In this document: in pieces, positions 1 through 10,211 of the stretch | How positions within the stretch are numbered: the stretch's first letter is position 1 | How the letters are laid out: each line of letters begins with the position of its first letter | DNA from: Peronospora farinosa | Lineage: Eukaryota > Oomycota > Peronosporomycetes > Peronosporales > Peronosporaceae | DNA length: 64,000 bases | Assembly: GCA_947646735.1 (NCBI GenBank) | Contig: CANTFK010000239.1 | Span: 62,001 to 126,000, forward strand | Direction of reading: 5' to 3' | Made by a program: the position numbers and the translations under genes | Notes under the pieces: generated by a model | Seen by the model: the letters and a program-made list of their open reading frames with translations, nothing else | Told to the model about the DNA's origin: nothing | Database searches by the model: none

Positions 1-228
1 TCATTTTGCCATTTCATAGCCATTGTGATTCAAATTTGGTTTATGCTGTAGCATCGAGGCACAAGAGGTTGGCCAGCATTTTAAGCTCTTCGTAGTGCTA
101 TTAAGCTGCCACATGTGACTGAAGTAACGTTTCTAAAACCGTACCTAAGACCCAATAACAATTTATATTTATAATTCTATGCCAATTAAAATAGAAATCC
201 TGTATCATCACTCCATTGTTGTGTCATC

Positions 229-945
229 ATGGCTACATCTCTGCTTCGCGGCCAGAGCTCCTCTTTGCTTGCACCTCGCGTCTGGCAATGGCCTTCGTCT
301 AGATTGTTCTCATCATTGCCCAAACCCCGAGGTTTCTCAGATGTGCTACGGTTTGCTACCATTCAACCAGCAGACGGTCAATTGACACCTGCAGATTTCC
401 GGTTTAAAGCTGCGTTGGTGACCAACACTGCGTCTAAATGCAGCCACGCGAGTCAATTAAAACAATTGCAAACGTTGCACGAAAAGTACAGTGAACGAGG
501 GCTCGTAGTAGTTGCTGTGCCGTCCAATGACTTTGCAGGTCAAGAACCGGGAAATTCCGACGCCATTTTGAAACGATACGCGGAATTTAAAGTCACGTTC
601 AGTATTGCACACAAGACGTCGGTGACGGGAGAGGAGGCCCATCCCTTTTTCAAAAAGATTGCAGACAAGTACAGCACATCGGTGGCTCCGACGTGGAATT
701 TTGACAAGTTCCTGGTGGATCACCGTGGAGAAATGCGAGCAGTTTTTCCGAACGATACCGAGCCATTGATGGACGAAGTTGTGACGGAAATCGAAGAAGT
801 ATTGAAAGAGCTGCCAAGGGCATTGGAACCGGGCCAGGAGCTGGAAGAGGACGAACAAGAGGAGTGTGACTATGAGGAGGAGGACGAAGACAGCGATGAC
901 GAAGAAAGCGAGGAGAGAGGTGGTGTTGAAACCAAAAGCCAATAA
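229..945 (+). CDS. Glutathione peroxidase-like protein, probably mitochondrial
   Basis: Single-exon ORF of 238 residues opening with ATG. Family features seen: Cys71 in the segment TNTASKCS, Gln105 in DFAGQEPG, and Trp156-Asn157 in PTWNFDKFLVD. These match the Cys, Gln, Trp and Asn catalytic tetrad of thioredoxin-fold glutathione peroxidases, which reduce peroxides with thioredoxin or glutathione. The second cysteine usual in the PCNQF motif of plant/fungal non-selenium enzymes is Ser99, so the usual resolving cysteine is absent. The first ~35 residues are rich in Arg, Ser and Leu and lack acids, like a mitochondrial presequence (inference). Residues ~203-238 form an unusual Asp/Glu-rich tail not typical of the family. 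Neighbours are unrelated genes on the same strand. Family call is firm; substrate is not known. Confidence 0.88.
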   Translation: MATSLLRGQSSSLLAPRVWQWPSSRLFSSLPKPRGFSDVLRFATIQPADGQLTPADFRFKAALVTNTASKCSHASQLKQLQTLHEKYSERGLVVVAVPSNDFAGQEPGNSDAILKRYAEFKVTFSIAHKTSVTGEEAHPFFKKIADKYSTSVAPTWNFDKFLVDHRGEMRAVFPNDTEPLMDEVVTEIEEVLKELPRALEPGQELEEDEQEECDYEEEDEDSDDEESEERGGVETKSQ

Positions 946-1137
946 GCTAAGTAGTGCTGGCTGCATTTGATGTACGATGACTTCCGAACAATAACAGAGA
1001 GTTTGAGACTTGACTCCTATGAACTCTCTTTGCTCAATTGCTGCAAAAAACATATCGCGACCTGAATACCAAGTATGTTAATGAAGAAAGCGCACTAATA
1101 TGAACGATTGCTGGTTGTCCCCGTGAGCCGCAGCTCG

Positions 1138-1615
1138 ATGGAAAACAAGCAGTTGCTGATTGATTTACGTTGGTAAGTTATCATTTTTCGGCGATGAGAT
1201 TTCGTATCATGTTGGAGTGTTTTGAAAATGGATCTGTGATGTTATCAGGACAGCGCTTCCAAAAGAGAAGACTCCTGTACAAGATGCTCAGACTAATGGC
1301 TGACTAGACAACTCAGCGTCCGTCACTATCCTGATGTCGCCTGCAACTTGTGCTTGCGATCATCTCCGTCTTGTGATCATGAATTAATTTTCAATCTGGT
1401 GAGAGAAGCATTTTTGACTCTGCTAACTGCTGATGGTCTTGAAGCTGATGACGGTGAACCTGATCAAACGGATAAGTGCGTCAAGAGCAGGAGACCGTGG
1501 AGGTTTTTGCACGGGGTAAGTTTACATCTTACAACCTCCCACTTGGGAACTTGAATCTGATCAGTGGACATTTATCGAAGTAGACAATTTGATCGAAGTC
1601 GGCTGGACGTTTTGA
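1138..1615 (+). CDS. Possible small three-exon gene of unknown function
   Basis: Proposed exons 1138-1172, 1317-1515 and 1565-1615. The first donor is GTAAGT at 1173, and the matching acceptor is CAG at 1314-1316 with a CTGAC branch-like site 14 bases earlier. The second donor is again GTAAG at 1516, with an acceptor CAG ending at 1564. Reading phase is kept across both junctions and gives about 94 residues ending in TGA, with a leucine-rich, acidic middle. I recognise no domain. The second intron would be only 49 bases and lacks a well-spaced branch site, so that junction is weak. Alternatively the 1317-1515 block is a fragment of something else. Confidence 0.33.
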
Positions 1616-1997
1616 ACAGCGCAGAGGTCCGAGAGCAGTCATTCCTTACCATTATTCAGGACAATTGACTTGCCAAGATGGCGAGATAATGCAAGTTCAT
1701 GCAGTCACACATGTGAATGCTGGGCATCATAATTTTCTCGGACGTCTTTGAACACCGTTACTTCCTTCTATTTACAGGCCGGAAATTTTAAGCTGCAAGT
1801 TTATAAATAAAGACTTAGTGGCCGGCCTTCTTGACGGATATAGAATGCTCAGAACGCTCAGGATGCTCAGAACGCTCAACATGAGTTCGTATTTCTACAA
1901 AATCCACGTGGCCGATTGATAACTTGAGCTGAGCTGTAATCTCAACTCATTGACTATTTCCCGGACAATTCATTTTTCAAGACACTCAAGCTCTACC
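1616..1997. other. Intergenic and upstream region with a short direct repeat
   Basis: No convincing ORF. It holds two exact 16-base copies (atgctcagaacgctca) at 1845-1860 and 1863-1878, about 120 bases before the ATG of the next gene. They may be upstream control sites or simple slippage; nothing else stands out. Confidence 0.4.
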
Positions 1998-2627
1998 ATG
2001 TTCATCTCTCTGAAAGGACTCCTGTGCTTTGTCAGTACTATCACGGGTCTAATGCTGTTCATCGTGGCCTGCATGGGCTTCAGTACGTTGAAGTTATCCA
2101 ACGATGCCGTAGACAGCCAGACGGAATTCGGTTGTCTTTGCTTCTTGGGCGTCAGCTTTGGCTTGCTTCTAATACTTGGCGAGACGACGTGGGAGCTCTT
2201 CTTCTTCTTTTTCGGATTCATGAGGTACCGTCTCGGCCGTGCTTGCATCTTCACCATCAGTGGCATGATGACTGCGATACTGGGCAATACCCGCAACCAG
2301 CAGTGTGACTGCAACGACAACGTCGTCTTGATCATCGAAGGCATCGCCCTCATCGCGATGGCCATACTGCAGTGTATCGCCATCTTTATATTTGGCAACA
2401 ATAGCACTTTATGCTGCCTCAAAGACTCGACCCAGACAGCTGGCTTGCCTGTAACGACCCCTCTACCAGTCACAACACCTCGCCAACTCCCAAAATCGAC
2501 GACTTCATTCCAAGCTGTCATCCAGCCAATTGTCCCAGCTTCCATTGGATCTCCTGATCAAGTGTCGCAAGCGTCTCCTACTTCTCATGGAGCCAACAAG
2601 TTGCCGTCCTGGATGCGTATGCCGTAG
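1998..2627 (+). CDS. Four-helix membrane protein, COPI-associated (TVP15-like) family candidate
   Basis: ATG at 1998 chosen because the longer in-frame extension has only a TTG. The 209-residue product shows four hydrophobic segments at roughly residues 4-29, 45-72, 80-96 and 110-133, with a short RYRLGRACIFTISG stretch between the second and third. The family of COPI-associated/Golgi TVP15 proteins has the same four-helix layout, a glutamate in helix two and a Gly-Arg-Gly/Ala loop before helix three, which is the basis for the call. That family acts in Golgi vesicle membranes. The C-terminal ~70 residues are Pro/Thr/Ser-rich and likely cytosolic. No signal peptide is distinct from helix one. 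It could instead be another small tetraspan protein. Confidence 0.6.
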   Translation: MFISLKGLLCFVSTITGLMLFIVACMGFSTLKLSNDAVDSQTEFGCLCFLGVSFGLLLILGETTWELFFFFFGFMRYRLGRACIFTISGMMTAILGNTRNQQCDCNDNVVLIIEGIALIAMAILQCIAIFIFGNNSTLCCLKDSTQTAGLPVTTPLPVTTPRQLPKSTTSFQAVIQPIVPASIGSPDQVSQASPTSHGANKLPSWMRMP

Positions 2628-3364
2628 CCTCAGACATGTTACCGGTCACGTTGAAGTAATACTTTCTATCGACTGGCTACTATTCGAATTAATACAAACA
2701 TTTCCACTACATTTTTGTATAATCGTTCTCGATAGTATCAATTTGTGTGTAAATATTTCGGTAGCCTCGTAGCGTGGACGCGTCGTGATCTCCTCTATGC
2801 GGCCAAGTTTGCTGGCAGCCACGAGTACATCCGATATGTATTGAAGCTGGTTGAGCTTTACCTTGATACCGACAACCTTAACGGATGCAGCAATATGTCT
2901 AAAAACTAGCAAATACATGCGGCAGCACTTTGGAATTGGCATTGGCAAAGAAGAGGAACCAGATGACGATACAAAGCTAGAAATACTCGGCATAAAGTGC
3001 AGTAAAAGCTTGACGCAGTCGTCGAAAGCGTACAAGTTATTGACAACTTGCAACTCGAACGCCTTCTTAAGTTCTCCGCTACGACATTTACGTCACCACT
3101 ACACGCTGATCGCTTTGTCGCCTACAAAGTTGTCGATCGGTATGTAATATTGCATGTATTATTGCGATGGTCGTATTGTGGAATTATCGACTTGTGGTCA
3201 CGAAGTGAATGCATTTATGAGCTTCATATCGGCATTGTCAGCTTCTACTATTATATTGCAATATATTGCAATGCTAAACAATGTAAAATAATGGTGCCCT
3301 TATAAGGGATTGTTCATCCTAATCGGATCATGTATTCATTTATAGCCAATCAATTTGGTTTAAA
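2628..3364. other. Intergenic region with possible decayed coding sequence
   Basis: The stretch 2766-3160 reads on the plus strand as two or three short open blocks in different frames (one ends at the TAG near 2908, the next runs 2880-3147), with coding-like composition but no recognisable domain. It may be a decayed gene or an unresolved spliced one. The final part is AT-rich and contains a CCAAT box at 3346-3350 serving as a promoter candidate for the next gene. Confidence 0.25.
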
Positions 3365-3376
3365 TTTGGCGGGAAA
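3365..3376 (+). promoter_or_regulatory. E2F/DP-type site upstream of MCM2
   Basis: TTTGGCGGGAAA lies 25 bases before the MCM2 ATG; its reverse complement is TTTCCCGCCAAA, the classical E2F consensus. A CCAAT box sits 15 bases further up. E2F control of MCM genes at G1/S is known in animals and plants; its use here is inference from the match and position. Confidence 0.6.
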
Positions 3377-3400
3377 TGTCTACCTTATAAACAAACCACA

Positions 3401-6400
3401 ATGGATACTAGTGACGCGTCTCCTCCCGCTACACCTCCTTCTAGCTCTGCCAATAATGGACATCCGAGTGTCGCTCTAGCTGGAACAATACCAAACTCGT
3501 CTGAAGCATCCAATGGTACTGTTTTGGTTTCCAACGGCCTCGAGGGTAGCGAGAACGACAGCGAAAATGATGACAGTCGTGGCCGCAAACGTCGTCGTCT
3601 ACGACGCGGTGACGCGCCATCTTCTGCTGCTGCTGATGCATCTATGTCACCTGTTTCTAGTCAATTAGTCAATACAAATGAAGGTGACGTTGCCGATAAT
3701 TTCGTGGTTGGTGACATGGAGCGTAAAGAGGCGGAAGGAGACGACGACTATGGAGAGCAAGCGGAGGAGCAGGACGAGGAGATTGTGGATGAGCTGGACA
3801 TCCAAGAGCGAGAAAGACAATACTTTAGTGAAGACGAATTGAATGACGACGAGGACGGCGAAGATCTGGGCGAGAATGCAGAGATGTAATGCTTTAGAAT
3901 GCTGGTATTTTTAAAGGGATAAGGCCCTTTCAAGAACAAGATACTGAAGATATTTGTATGTGTATTTTGATATGTGTTTGCGATAGGGACTACCGACGGA
4001 TGGAGACGTTGGATCGGTATGATACGGCCATGTTAGATGGGAGGCAGTACGAGGATATGGACTTTGATACTAGACGAGAAGTGGAGGCTGAATTAAACCG
4101 ACGAGATGCACGTGAAGGACGTGTTGCGCATGTGTTTGAAGAAGATCAGGAAATGGAGCATGATGATGCTCACAGACGACGATTTAGACGTGTCCGTGAA
4201 GGAGATGACGGATATGACGACATAGGAGGCACTGCGGATGTTGACGAAGAGCTTATTAATCTAGAACACTTTGATGTACCGCTGAGAGAGTGGATCGCTA
4301 CGGAACGACCCCGGAGTGAGATCAAGAGACGCTTCCGCAACTTTCTCAATACTTTTGCGGATGGTAAAGGTAGGTTGGTGTATCACGAGAAGATCGTGCA
4401 ACTTGCACAGCGCAATGAGCAGTCACTGGAGATTGAAATTGGTGATGTGATTCACAGCATGTCGATGGTGGCGGCATGGTTGGTGGAAGCCCCGAAAGAC
4501 ATGTTGGTGATTCTCGACGAAGTTGCTCAGGAAGTCGTGCTGGCACTGTTTCCGTACTACTCCACAATCCATCAGCAAATTTACGTGCGTATTCTGGATC
4601 TCCCTGGTACTGAACGACTGCGAGATCTGCGTACGGCACACTTAAACTTCCTCATTAAGGTGTCAGGCGTTGTGACAAGACGTACGTCTGTGTTCCCGCA
4701 GCTTCAACTTGTCAAGGTTAATTGTCCCGGGTGTGGTGCGGTGCTAGGCCCATTCACGCAACAGAGTCAACAGGAAGTGAAGCTTAGTGCTTGTCCAGAG
4801 TGTCAGTATCGAGGCCACTTTCCCGTGAACAGTGAGCAAACAGTGTACCGCAACTTTCAAAAAATAACACTACAGGAGTCACCAGGCAGCGTGCCACCTG
4901 GTCGTGTACCTCGTTCTAAGGACGTGATCTTAGTTGGTGACCTTATTGACAAGGCTCGACCTGGTGATGAGATCGCTGTTACTGGTATTTACACCAACAC
5001 GCCTGACCCTACGCTGAACTTACGGGACGGATTCCCCGTGTTTCGTACAGTAATTGAAGCTAATCATGTTGAGCGGCGCGCAGATGTGCTAGGCAGCCAA
5101 CTGCTCACAGCTGAAGACAAGAAACAGATTTTGCGTCTTGCGAAGCAACCGGATATTGCACAGCGGATTATCAATAGTTTTGCACCATCCATCTACGGTC
5201 ACCAGCAAGTAAAGACCGCTTTGGCTTTGGCGCTGTTTGGTGGAAAACCCAAATTCATTAAGAACTCACGTGTTCGTGGTGACCTGAACGTGCTGATGGT
5301 AGGAGATCCTGGTACGGCTAAGTCCCAATTTCTCAAGTTTGCAAAGCAGACTGCACCTCGCGCCGTGTACTCCACGGGAAAAGGCGCATCTGCCGTGGGG
5401 CTTACGGCTGGTGTGTCGCGTGACCCTTTTACTAAGGAGTGGGTCTTGCAAGGTGGTGCACTGGTGTTGGCAGACAAGGGCGTATGCTTGATTGATGAGT
5501 TCGACAAGATGAACGAACAGGATCGTACTAGTATACACGAGGCCATGGAGCAGCAAAGTATTTCTGTGTCGAAGGCTGGTATTGTTACGTCGCTACAGGC
5601 CCGATGCTCTGTTATTGCGGCTGCAAACCCGATTGGCGGTCGATACAACGCCGCTCGAACATTTGCAGAAAACGTTGAGCTCACCGATCCCATCTTGCAG
5701 CGTTTTGACCTGCTTTGCATTTTACAAGACAAGGTCGATCCTGTTGACGACGAGCGGCTTGCGGACTTTGTCGTTTCCAGCCACATGCGCAGTAATGCCA
5801 AGAAGAAAAGTGCTAATGAAGAAGATGAATTGAGCGCGATGACTCAGTCCATGCAGGTTGGAGACGATGATGCAAGCATGACGTTAGACCAGGAACTATT
5901 ACGGAAGTACATTCTGTATGCACGTACATTCGTAAATCCTGTTCTTGCTAGTGGGCTCGACACAGGAAAAGTAGAGGCGTTTTACGCACAGCTTCGAAGA
6001 GCTTCGCAGCATACGGGTGCTGTGCCTGTAGCTGTTCGGCACTTGGAGTCGCTTTTCCGCATGGCTGAGGCGCATGCCCGAATGCATCTACGCGATTCCG
6101 TTGGCGACGAGGACCTGGCGCTGGCTATTCGAGTGCTGACCGAGAGCTTGTGCGATGCACAGAAGTTTACCTTCAAGCGTCAGTGGCGACGTTTGTTTCG
6201 ACCGTACCTGACCTACCGCCAGGACAACAACGTGCTGCTGCTGCACGTGCTCCATGAATTGTTCAAATCGGCGCATGCGTATCAGCAACTACGTTTGCAA
6301 ACTGATGCGCAGTCAGGCCACCGCAGCCACAAGGAGACGACACTCACGGTCCTGCGTGACGACCTGCTTTCGAAGGCCAAGTCTGTCGGTATATACGATC

Positions 6401-6486
6401 TCAGTGAGTTTTACGAGTCGGCAGCGTTCACCAAGGCAGGATTCCGTATTGATGAAGTTACCAAGTCCATCATCAAAGACTTGTGA
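3401..6486 (+). CDS. MCM2: DNA replication licensing factor MCM2 (two exons)
   Basis: Exons 3401-3885 and 3987-6486; the intron 3886-3986 begins GTAATG and ends GATAG, and splicing restores the conserved junction from the acidic N-terminal tail into DYRRMETLDRYD. Product is 994 residues. Residues 1-162 are Ser-rich then Asp/Glu-rich, as in other MCM2 tails that bind histones and are phosphorylated by Cdc7. A zinc ribbon has Cys408, Cys411, Cys431 and Cys434. The AAA+ core has Walker A GDPGTAKS from residue 601, Walker B CLIDEFDKM with Asp665, and an arginine finger at Arg734 in LQRFD. MCM2 is one of six subunits of the MCM2-7 helicase loaded at replication origins in the nucleus. Without splicing the reading frame would stop at 3889. 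Confidence 0.96.
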
Positions 6487-6530
6487 TAGAGTGCAACTCG
6501 CTGTTATTGTGAATATCGTTAGACTGGTCG

Positions 6531-6569
6531 ATTGACCATGTCGACTGCAAAGCAATCGACATGGTCAAT
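6531..6569. repeat. Perfect hairpin just downstream of MCM2
   Basis: Arms attgaccatgtcga (6531-6544) and its exact reverse complement (6556-6569) flank an 11-base loop, 44 bases after the MCM2 stop. In RNA this would form a 14-bp stem in the likely 3' UTR. It might act in mRNA stability or 3'-end formation, or be the trace of a tiny inverted-repeat insertion; the role is not known. Confidence 0.7.
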
Positions 6570-7029
6570 TGTGCACATTTTCGGGTTTCGACGTCAAGAT
6601 GTCTTTTGTTTGCCATGCAAGGCTTCTGTTCTGGCTTCAACGTGTCTAGCACAAAAGCGCCCAAAGCAAATTGCAGGAGCAATGGAAATGGGAACCGAAG
6701 TATATCCTGCGGATGATAAAATGTTCATGCTGGTGATGTAAACACTCTGTGGCGGCGATACCGTGGTCTTTGATCAAGTAGCGTCAATGACGAACTCGTG
6801 ACTGGCTTGGTGAAATAGAGCTCCGAGACATCTCACAGTGTTCTCGCTTTGTTAGACGCTGCTCGTCAAGGCGCAGAAACAAATCAATGTGACAATCACG
6901 GCAAGATTGCAAAAAGTGGTTGCACTGGAATCACCATACGTTTGGCGTTCAAGAATAACATGTCGTTCAATCATGTTGCACTTTGCATTGACTTTATTGA
7001 TCGTTCATAATGCATTGAAGGATACTGGT
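6570..7029. other. Convergent intergenic region
   Basis: Lies between the 3' ends of MCM2 and the minus-strand gene at 7030. A 69-codon plus-strand reading frame overlaps the hairpin but has no family features. I see nothing else here. Confidence 0.5.
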
Positions 7030-7884
7030 TTACTCGTCTTTCTCATCGTTCACCTGAGAGCGTGAAATTGTCTTCTGCTTGATCAAACGCATACTTTCAA
7101 TACGCCAGTCAACTGTGTCGGGGTCAGTAACCCTTGATCCAAACACTACTCGGCACACATTTTGGTGCTGCATGTAGCATGTGTTTTCCACAAGATGCAC
7201 TATCTTCAAGTTTTCCACCGTTGCAACGTCCACATAGAGTCGTAAATATTCGACCGAAGCTTTCGACGATATTGCTCCAGTCAGAGGCTTCTTAAACTTC
7301 ACCCAGTCTTCGTACTCTTGCATTGTCAAACGATGGTACGTGACATGAGCAAGTTGCGTTTTCTCAATTTGCATGTCTTCGCACTCGACGTAAAAGTTAC
7401 GATGCAAGTAGTTTTTCTTGACTTGCAAAGCCGTTTCGTTGTAGTATCCAGGAATCATATACTCCTTCAACTTATTAGCCTCTTCGGATGAGCTTTTCTT
7501 TTTTCCAGCCAGGAATTCCGGGAAGGCTCTACTCTTCATGGCGCGAAGAGTCACTTCCGAGGCCATGCTGGCTCCACTCATAAAGTCCAGGAGATTAATA
7601 TGAGTTTTTTCTGGTACTTGCAGCTGCAGAAAGAGCAAAACTCGAGCAAAAATACCAAGAGAGTCGATGAAAACGTCCTTGGTCTCATATTCCTGAAGTT
7701 CGTTAAGACGCGACGTAGAACGACGCCACAATCCTTTAGCTAATTTATAACCTTTTTCTAACCTTTGAGGTGTTTCATCATTAAAAGAACTAGAGAAATT
7801 ACGAATCACTAAAGAATGACGACCGACGAGAAGTTGCTGCTGGTGATGAAGAAGAATACGAAAAACAGCTTGAAGCCCAATCAT
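7030..7884 (-). CDS. Conserved mitochondrial-type protein of unknown function (paralogue of 39722-40735)
   Basis: Single-exon ORF of 284 residues with ATG at 7884. The first ~35 residues (Gln, Arg, His, Ser and hydrophobics, no acids) look like a mitochondrial presequence. The rest matches the gene at 39722-40735 at several points: a GRK-like basic segment before residue 60, a block in which LQLQVPEKT..LLDFMSGASMASE aligns with LQLPTNTE..AVDFLNGARFACD, a following SRxFxEF/SREFVDF, and the end block RVTDPDTVDWRI versus LVTQPDDVDWRI. The shape (presequence, helical part, then a strand-rich C-terminal part) resembles Tim44/MBA1-like NTF2 folds, but this is only a guess. Function unknown. Confidence 0.75.
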   Translation of the reverse strand: MIGLQAVFRILLHHQQQLLVGRHSLVIRNFSSSFNDETPQRLEKGYKLAKGLWRRSTSRLNELQEYETKDVFIDSLGIFARVLLFLQLQVPEKTHINLLDFMSGASMASEVTLRAMKSRAFPEFLAGKKKSSSEEANKLKEYMIPGYYNETALQVKKNYLHRNFYVECEDMQIEKTQLAHVTYHRLTMQEYEDWVKFKKPLTGAISSKASVEYLRLYVDVATVENLKIVHLVENTCYMQHQNVCRVVFGSRVTDPDTVDWRIESMRLIKQKTISRSQVNDEKDE

Positions 7885-8013
7885 TTTATCCTCTGCGTTT
7901 TGTGTTTTAAATAGTAAAGTGTAGTTTGATACAAATCTTCATTCGCTCAAGATTTTTTTTTGTAAAATCGACATACAAAATAGAATTAGTGTAGGCAGGC
8001 ACTTATACAAGCT

Positions 8014-8330
8014 GCCACGCACGATGTAATAGGGCATCTAACTACACGCAAAGATTAAGTAATATACTTAAGGTTAAGGTCTAAAAGTATCTATGATTAC
8101 TTTTGACCTGTCACTTGGGTGCGATACACAAATGTGAGCCACTTTCGTGAATGTGATATCCATTGATGGATTCACATGAAAAGGGATGGTGCTAGTTGAA
8201 GCTAGGCATCGCGACGTCTCAGAAGGACGTCTTTATCGAGCTTAAATAGAAATGTAAGCTCATGCGTCAGGATACGCTTCTAAAGAGTCGCGTATCCAGT
8301 CTTTATATATATACTAGGGTTTTGACCCGT
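8014..8330 (+). repeat. Decayed Copia-type LTR fragment
   Basis: Begins tgtaatagggc and runs parallel to the LTR that starts at 8373: both share a cttttgacctgtc/cttaagacctgtc block, a gcgatacacaa..gtgag block, the attcacat..ggat block and the gagcttaaata stretch. It ends before a short tatatatata tract. An older, diverged copy of the same LTR in the same orientation. Confidence 0.6.
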
Positions 8331-8372
8331 CGTTCCGACGGACATGGTTTTATGCTATTAATACATATATAG

Positions 8373-8945
8373 GTGTAACGGGCTCAATGTTACACGTACC
8401 CGTTAAGTATGCGATACCTAACGGGCAGGTCTAAGAGGGTACGTAAGTACTTAAGACCTGTCGCTCGGGTGAGACACACCATGTGTCACACCCTTGCGTA
8501 TGTGATATACACTAGGTGTATTCACATTGATGGGGATGACGCCCAGCTGGGACTAGGCGTCATCAAATGACGTCAGTCAGTTACGTCATTAAGCGAGCTT
8601 AAATATATTTAAGCTCGCACGTTGGGATGCGTATCTATAGAGATAGCACCCATCATTACATCTTAACCAATCATTAGTTAGATTTATATTTAGTTAAGTT
8701 CTATTGAATATAGCTCAGTCTTGAATTTGCTAACACGCACGAGAAGCTGAAAAAGCTTCTGCGTGACGTCGGTGCCTTCTTGTTAAGAGATTCGTTGCAC
8801 TCTCGCTAAAGCGAGAGGCAGCTGGTGGTACGACTGCTGCTTAAGCAGTCGACCAACCGTATATCCACCCTCGCACGCGAAGGTAAGACGGTCTAACCGC
8901 TTCCTCGCTTGTGCTGAAGGTGTGCGCTAAATAGTACGAGGCAAC
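8373..8945 (+). repeat. Copia-type LTR, plus orientation
   Basis: Starts TGTAACGGGCTC and contains the blocks seen in inverse orientation at 9870-10211 and at 50575-51157. The right end is approximate: sequence after ~8945 (cgtagaagtgcctgtctacac) parallels the internal sequence next to the minus-strand LTR at 50550-50580. It is either a 5' LTR of a truncated plus-strand element or a solo LTR. Confidence 0.65.
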
Positions 8946-9052
8946 TTCGTAGAAGTGCCTGTCTACACACGACATGTGAAGTAGCCAATCTTGGTAATTA
9001 GAAGGTAAATGAGAAACTAGATTTTTTAAAACTCACGATCTTAGCTATCTCT

Positions 9053-9853
9053 TGTGTCCGTTACCATCGAACACTACCTAATCAATACCCTAGAGTCGCT
9101 CCGCCTTCTTCGAGGATCGCAATTTTTTGACAGCAACTACGTCCTTCTACCTCCTCTCCGAGATGTCTTTATACCAGCGAGATTAGTTGTCGTATCTCCA
9201 TCATCGTGGCGGGTCGATTGTCTTGGTGAGAATGTCAGCTCGCACCACACGCGACTCGCAATACACCACCTTGATCACTTCCTTTTTGTTGAAATCTTTG
9301 ATGAACTTGAGTCTTACAGCGATGTGCTTCTCTCGTCCTGTGATGTCTTTATCTAGTATTTGCTTTGATTGCAGCTTAATTACCGACGTGAATCAGCATT
9401 GGCTCTGTCACGTGCACGCCAATTTCACCAAGCAGTTCATTCGTTCATAGCAGGTCGCTCGTCACCATGATGATGCCATAAACTCGGCCTCCATCAGGGA
9501 TAAAGCCACGCTTGCCTGTTAACGACACGTTCGATCGACAACCATACCATTTAAGCATATCACACCTCACTTACAGATTTGCGATCTGCGTGATCCGCTG
9601 CGTTATCCGCGTTGCTGGGGCTTTAAGAAGAGTTTCCTGTCCTTCGTGTCCAGGTATTCCTCTTAGTTCAAGCTTCGCAGAGACATTCCCCTTCAAGTAA
9701 CAAAAAATCGTTTCGCCCATCGCCAGTCTTTGTCTCGCGGTGATGCTCTCGCCGGCTAGACCGAGGCATGGCAAGTGTAATGTCTGGTCTTGTGCGTCTA
9801 GATAATTCCAGCAGGCTCCCCATGTAGACGGGCGCTTCGAGAGAAGCTGTCAC
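9053..9853 (-). pseudogene. Copia pol relic: end of reverse transcriptase and RNase H
   Basis: Read right to left in broken frames. 9853-9770 gives the block MGSLLELSRRTRPDITLAM, the YxxxVGSLxYLxxxTRPDI motif at the end of Ty1/copia reverse transcriptase. 9715-9700 gives CYLKG. 9512-9480 gives LSLMEAEFMASS, the SxxEAEYxA motif of copia RNase H. 9370-9190 gives a stretch with AIK..LDKDITGREKHIAVRLKFI and then VVYCESRVVRADILTK, the typical copia C-terminus. At least four frameshifts or stops break it. The protease, integrase and most of gag are missing. The tail 9000-9140 is shared with 31020-31170. Confidence 0.8.
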
Positions 9854-9869
9854 GTACTACGCGAGCACA

Positions 9870-10211
9870 CACCTTCGAGCAGCGTAAAGAAGTATTTAAA
9901 CCGTTTTATCTCCGCGCGCGGTAGTGGTGGTGTTGGTCGGCGCTTGAAGCGCAGTACCAACCGTTGCCGGTCGCTTAAAGCGATCCGCGCAACGATCTTC
10001 TAAAAAAAGAAGTGCTTCACTTGCTACACGCAGAAGCTTATTCAGCTTTTCGTGTGCAGTAGATGGTGAGTAGTAAATTCAAGACTGACTTATGTTTAAT
10101 AGAATCTAACAAAATATAAATCTAACTACTGATTGTTCAAATGTAAAGATTGGGTACGCGTCTATTTAGAAGCGTATCCTTACGTGTGGGCTTTAAAATT
10201 ATCTAAGCTCG
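9870..10211 (-). repeat. Copia-type LTR fragment, minus orientation
   Basis: The reverse complement of this stretch aligns with 8630-8960, for example tcagtcttgaattt..cgaaaagctgaataagcttctgcg. It is cut at 10211/10212 by the end of element A copy 1, just after aagctcg. It would be the 5' LTR side of the minus-strand Copia relic at 9053-9853. Confidence 0.65.

Noticed and set aside
457..1053. Minus-strand ORF of 198 codons opposite the peroxidase gene
   Set aside because: Antisense shadow; the plus strand carries conserved family motifs and this frame has none.
2646..3053. Minus-strand ORF of 135 codons between the membrane protein gene and MCM2
   Set aside because: No family features, and the plus strand of the same stretch looks equally or more coding-like; left as possible decayed sequence.
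9054..9356. Plus-strand ORF of 100 codons
   Set aside because: Antisense to a copia RNase H relic whose motifs are clear on the minus strand.
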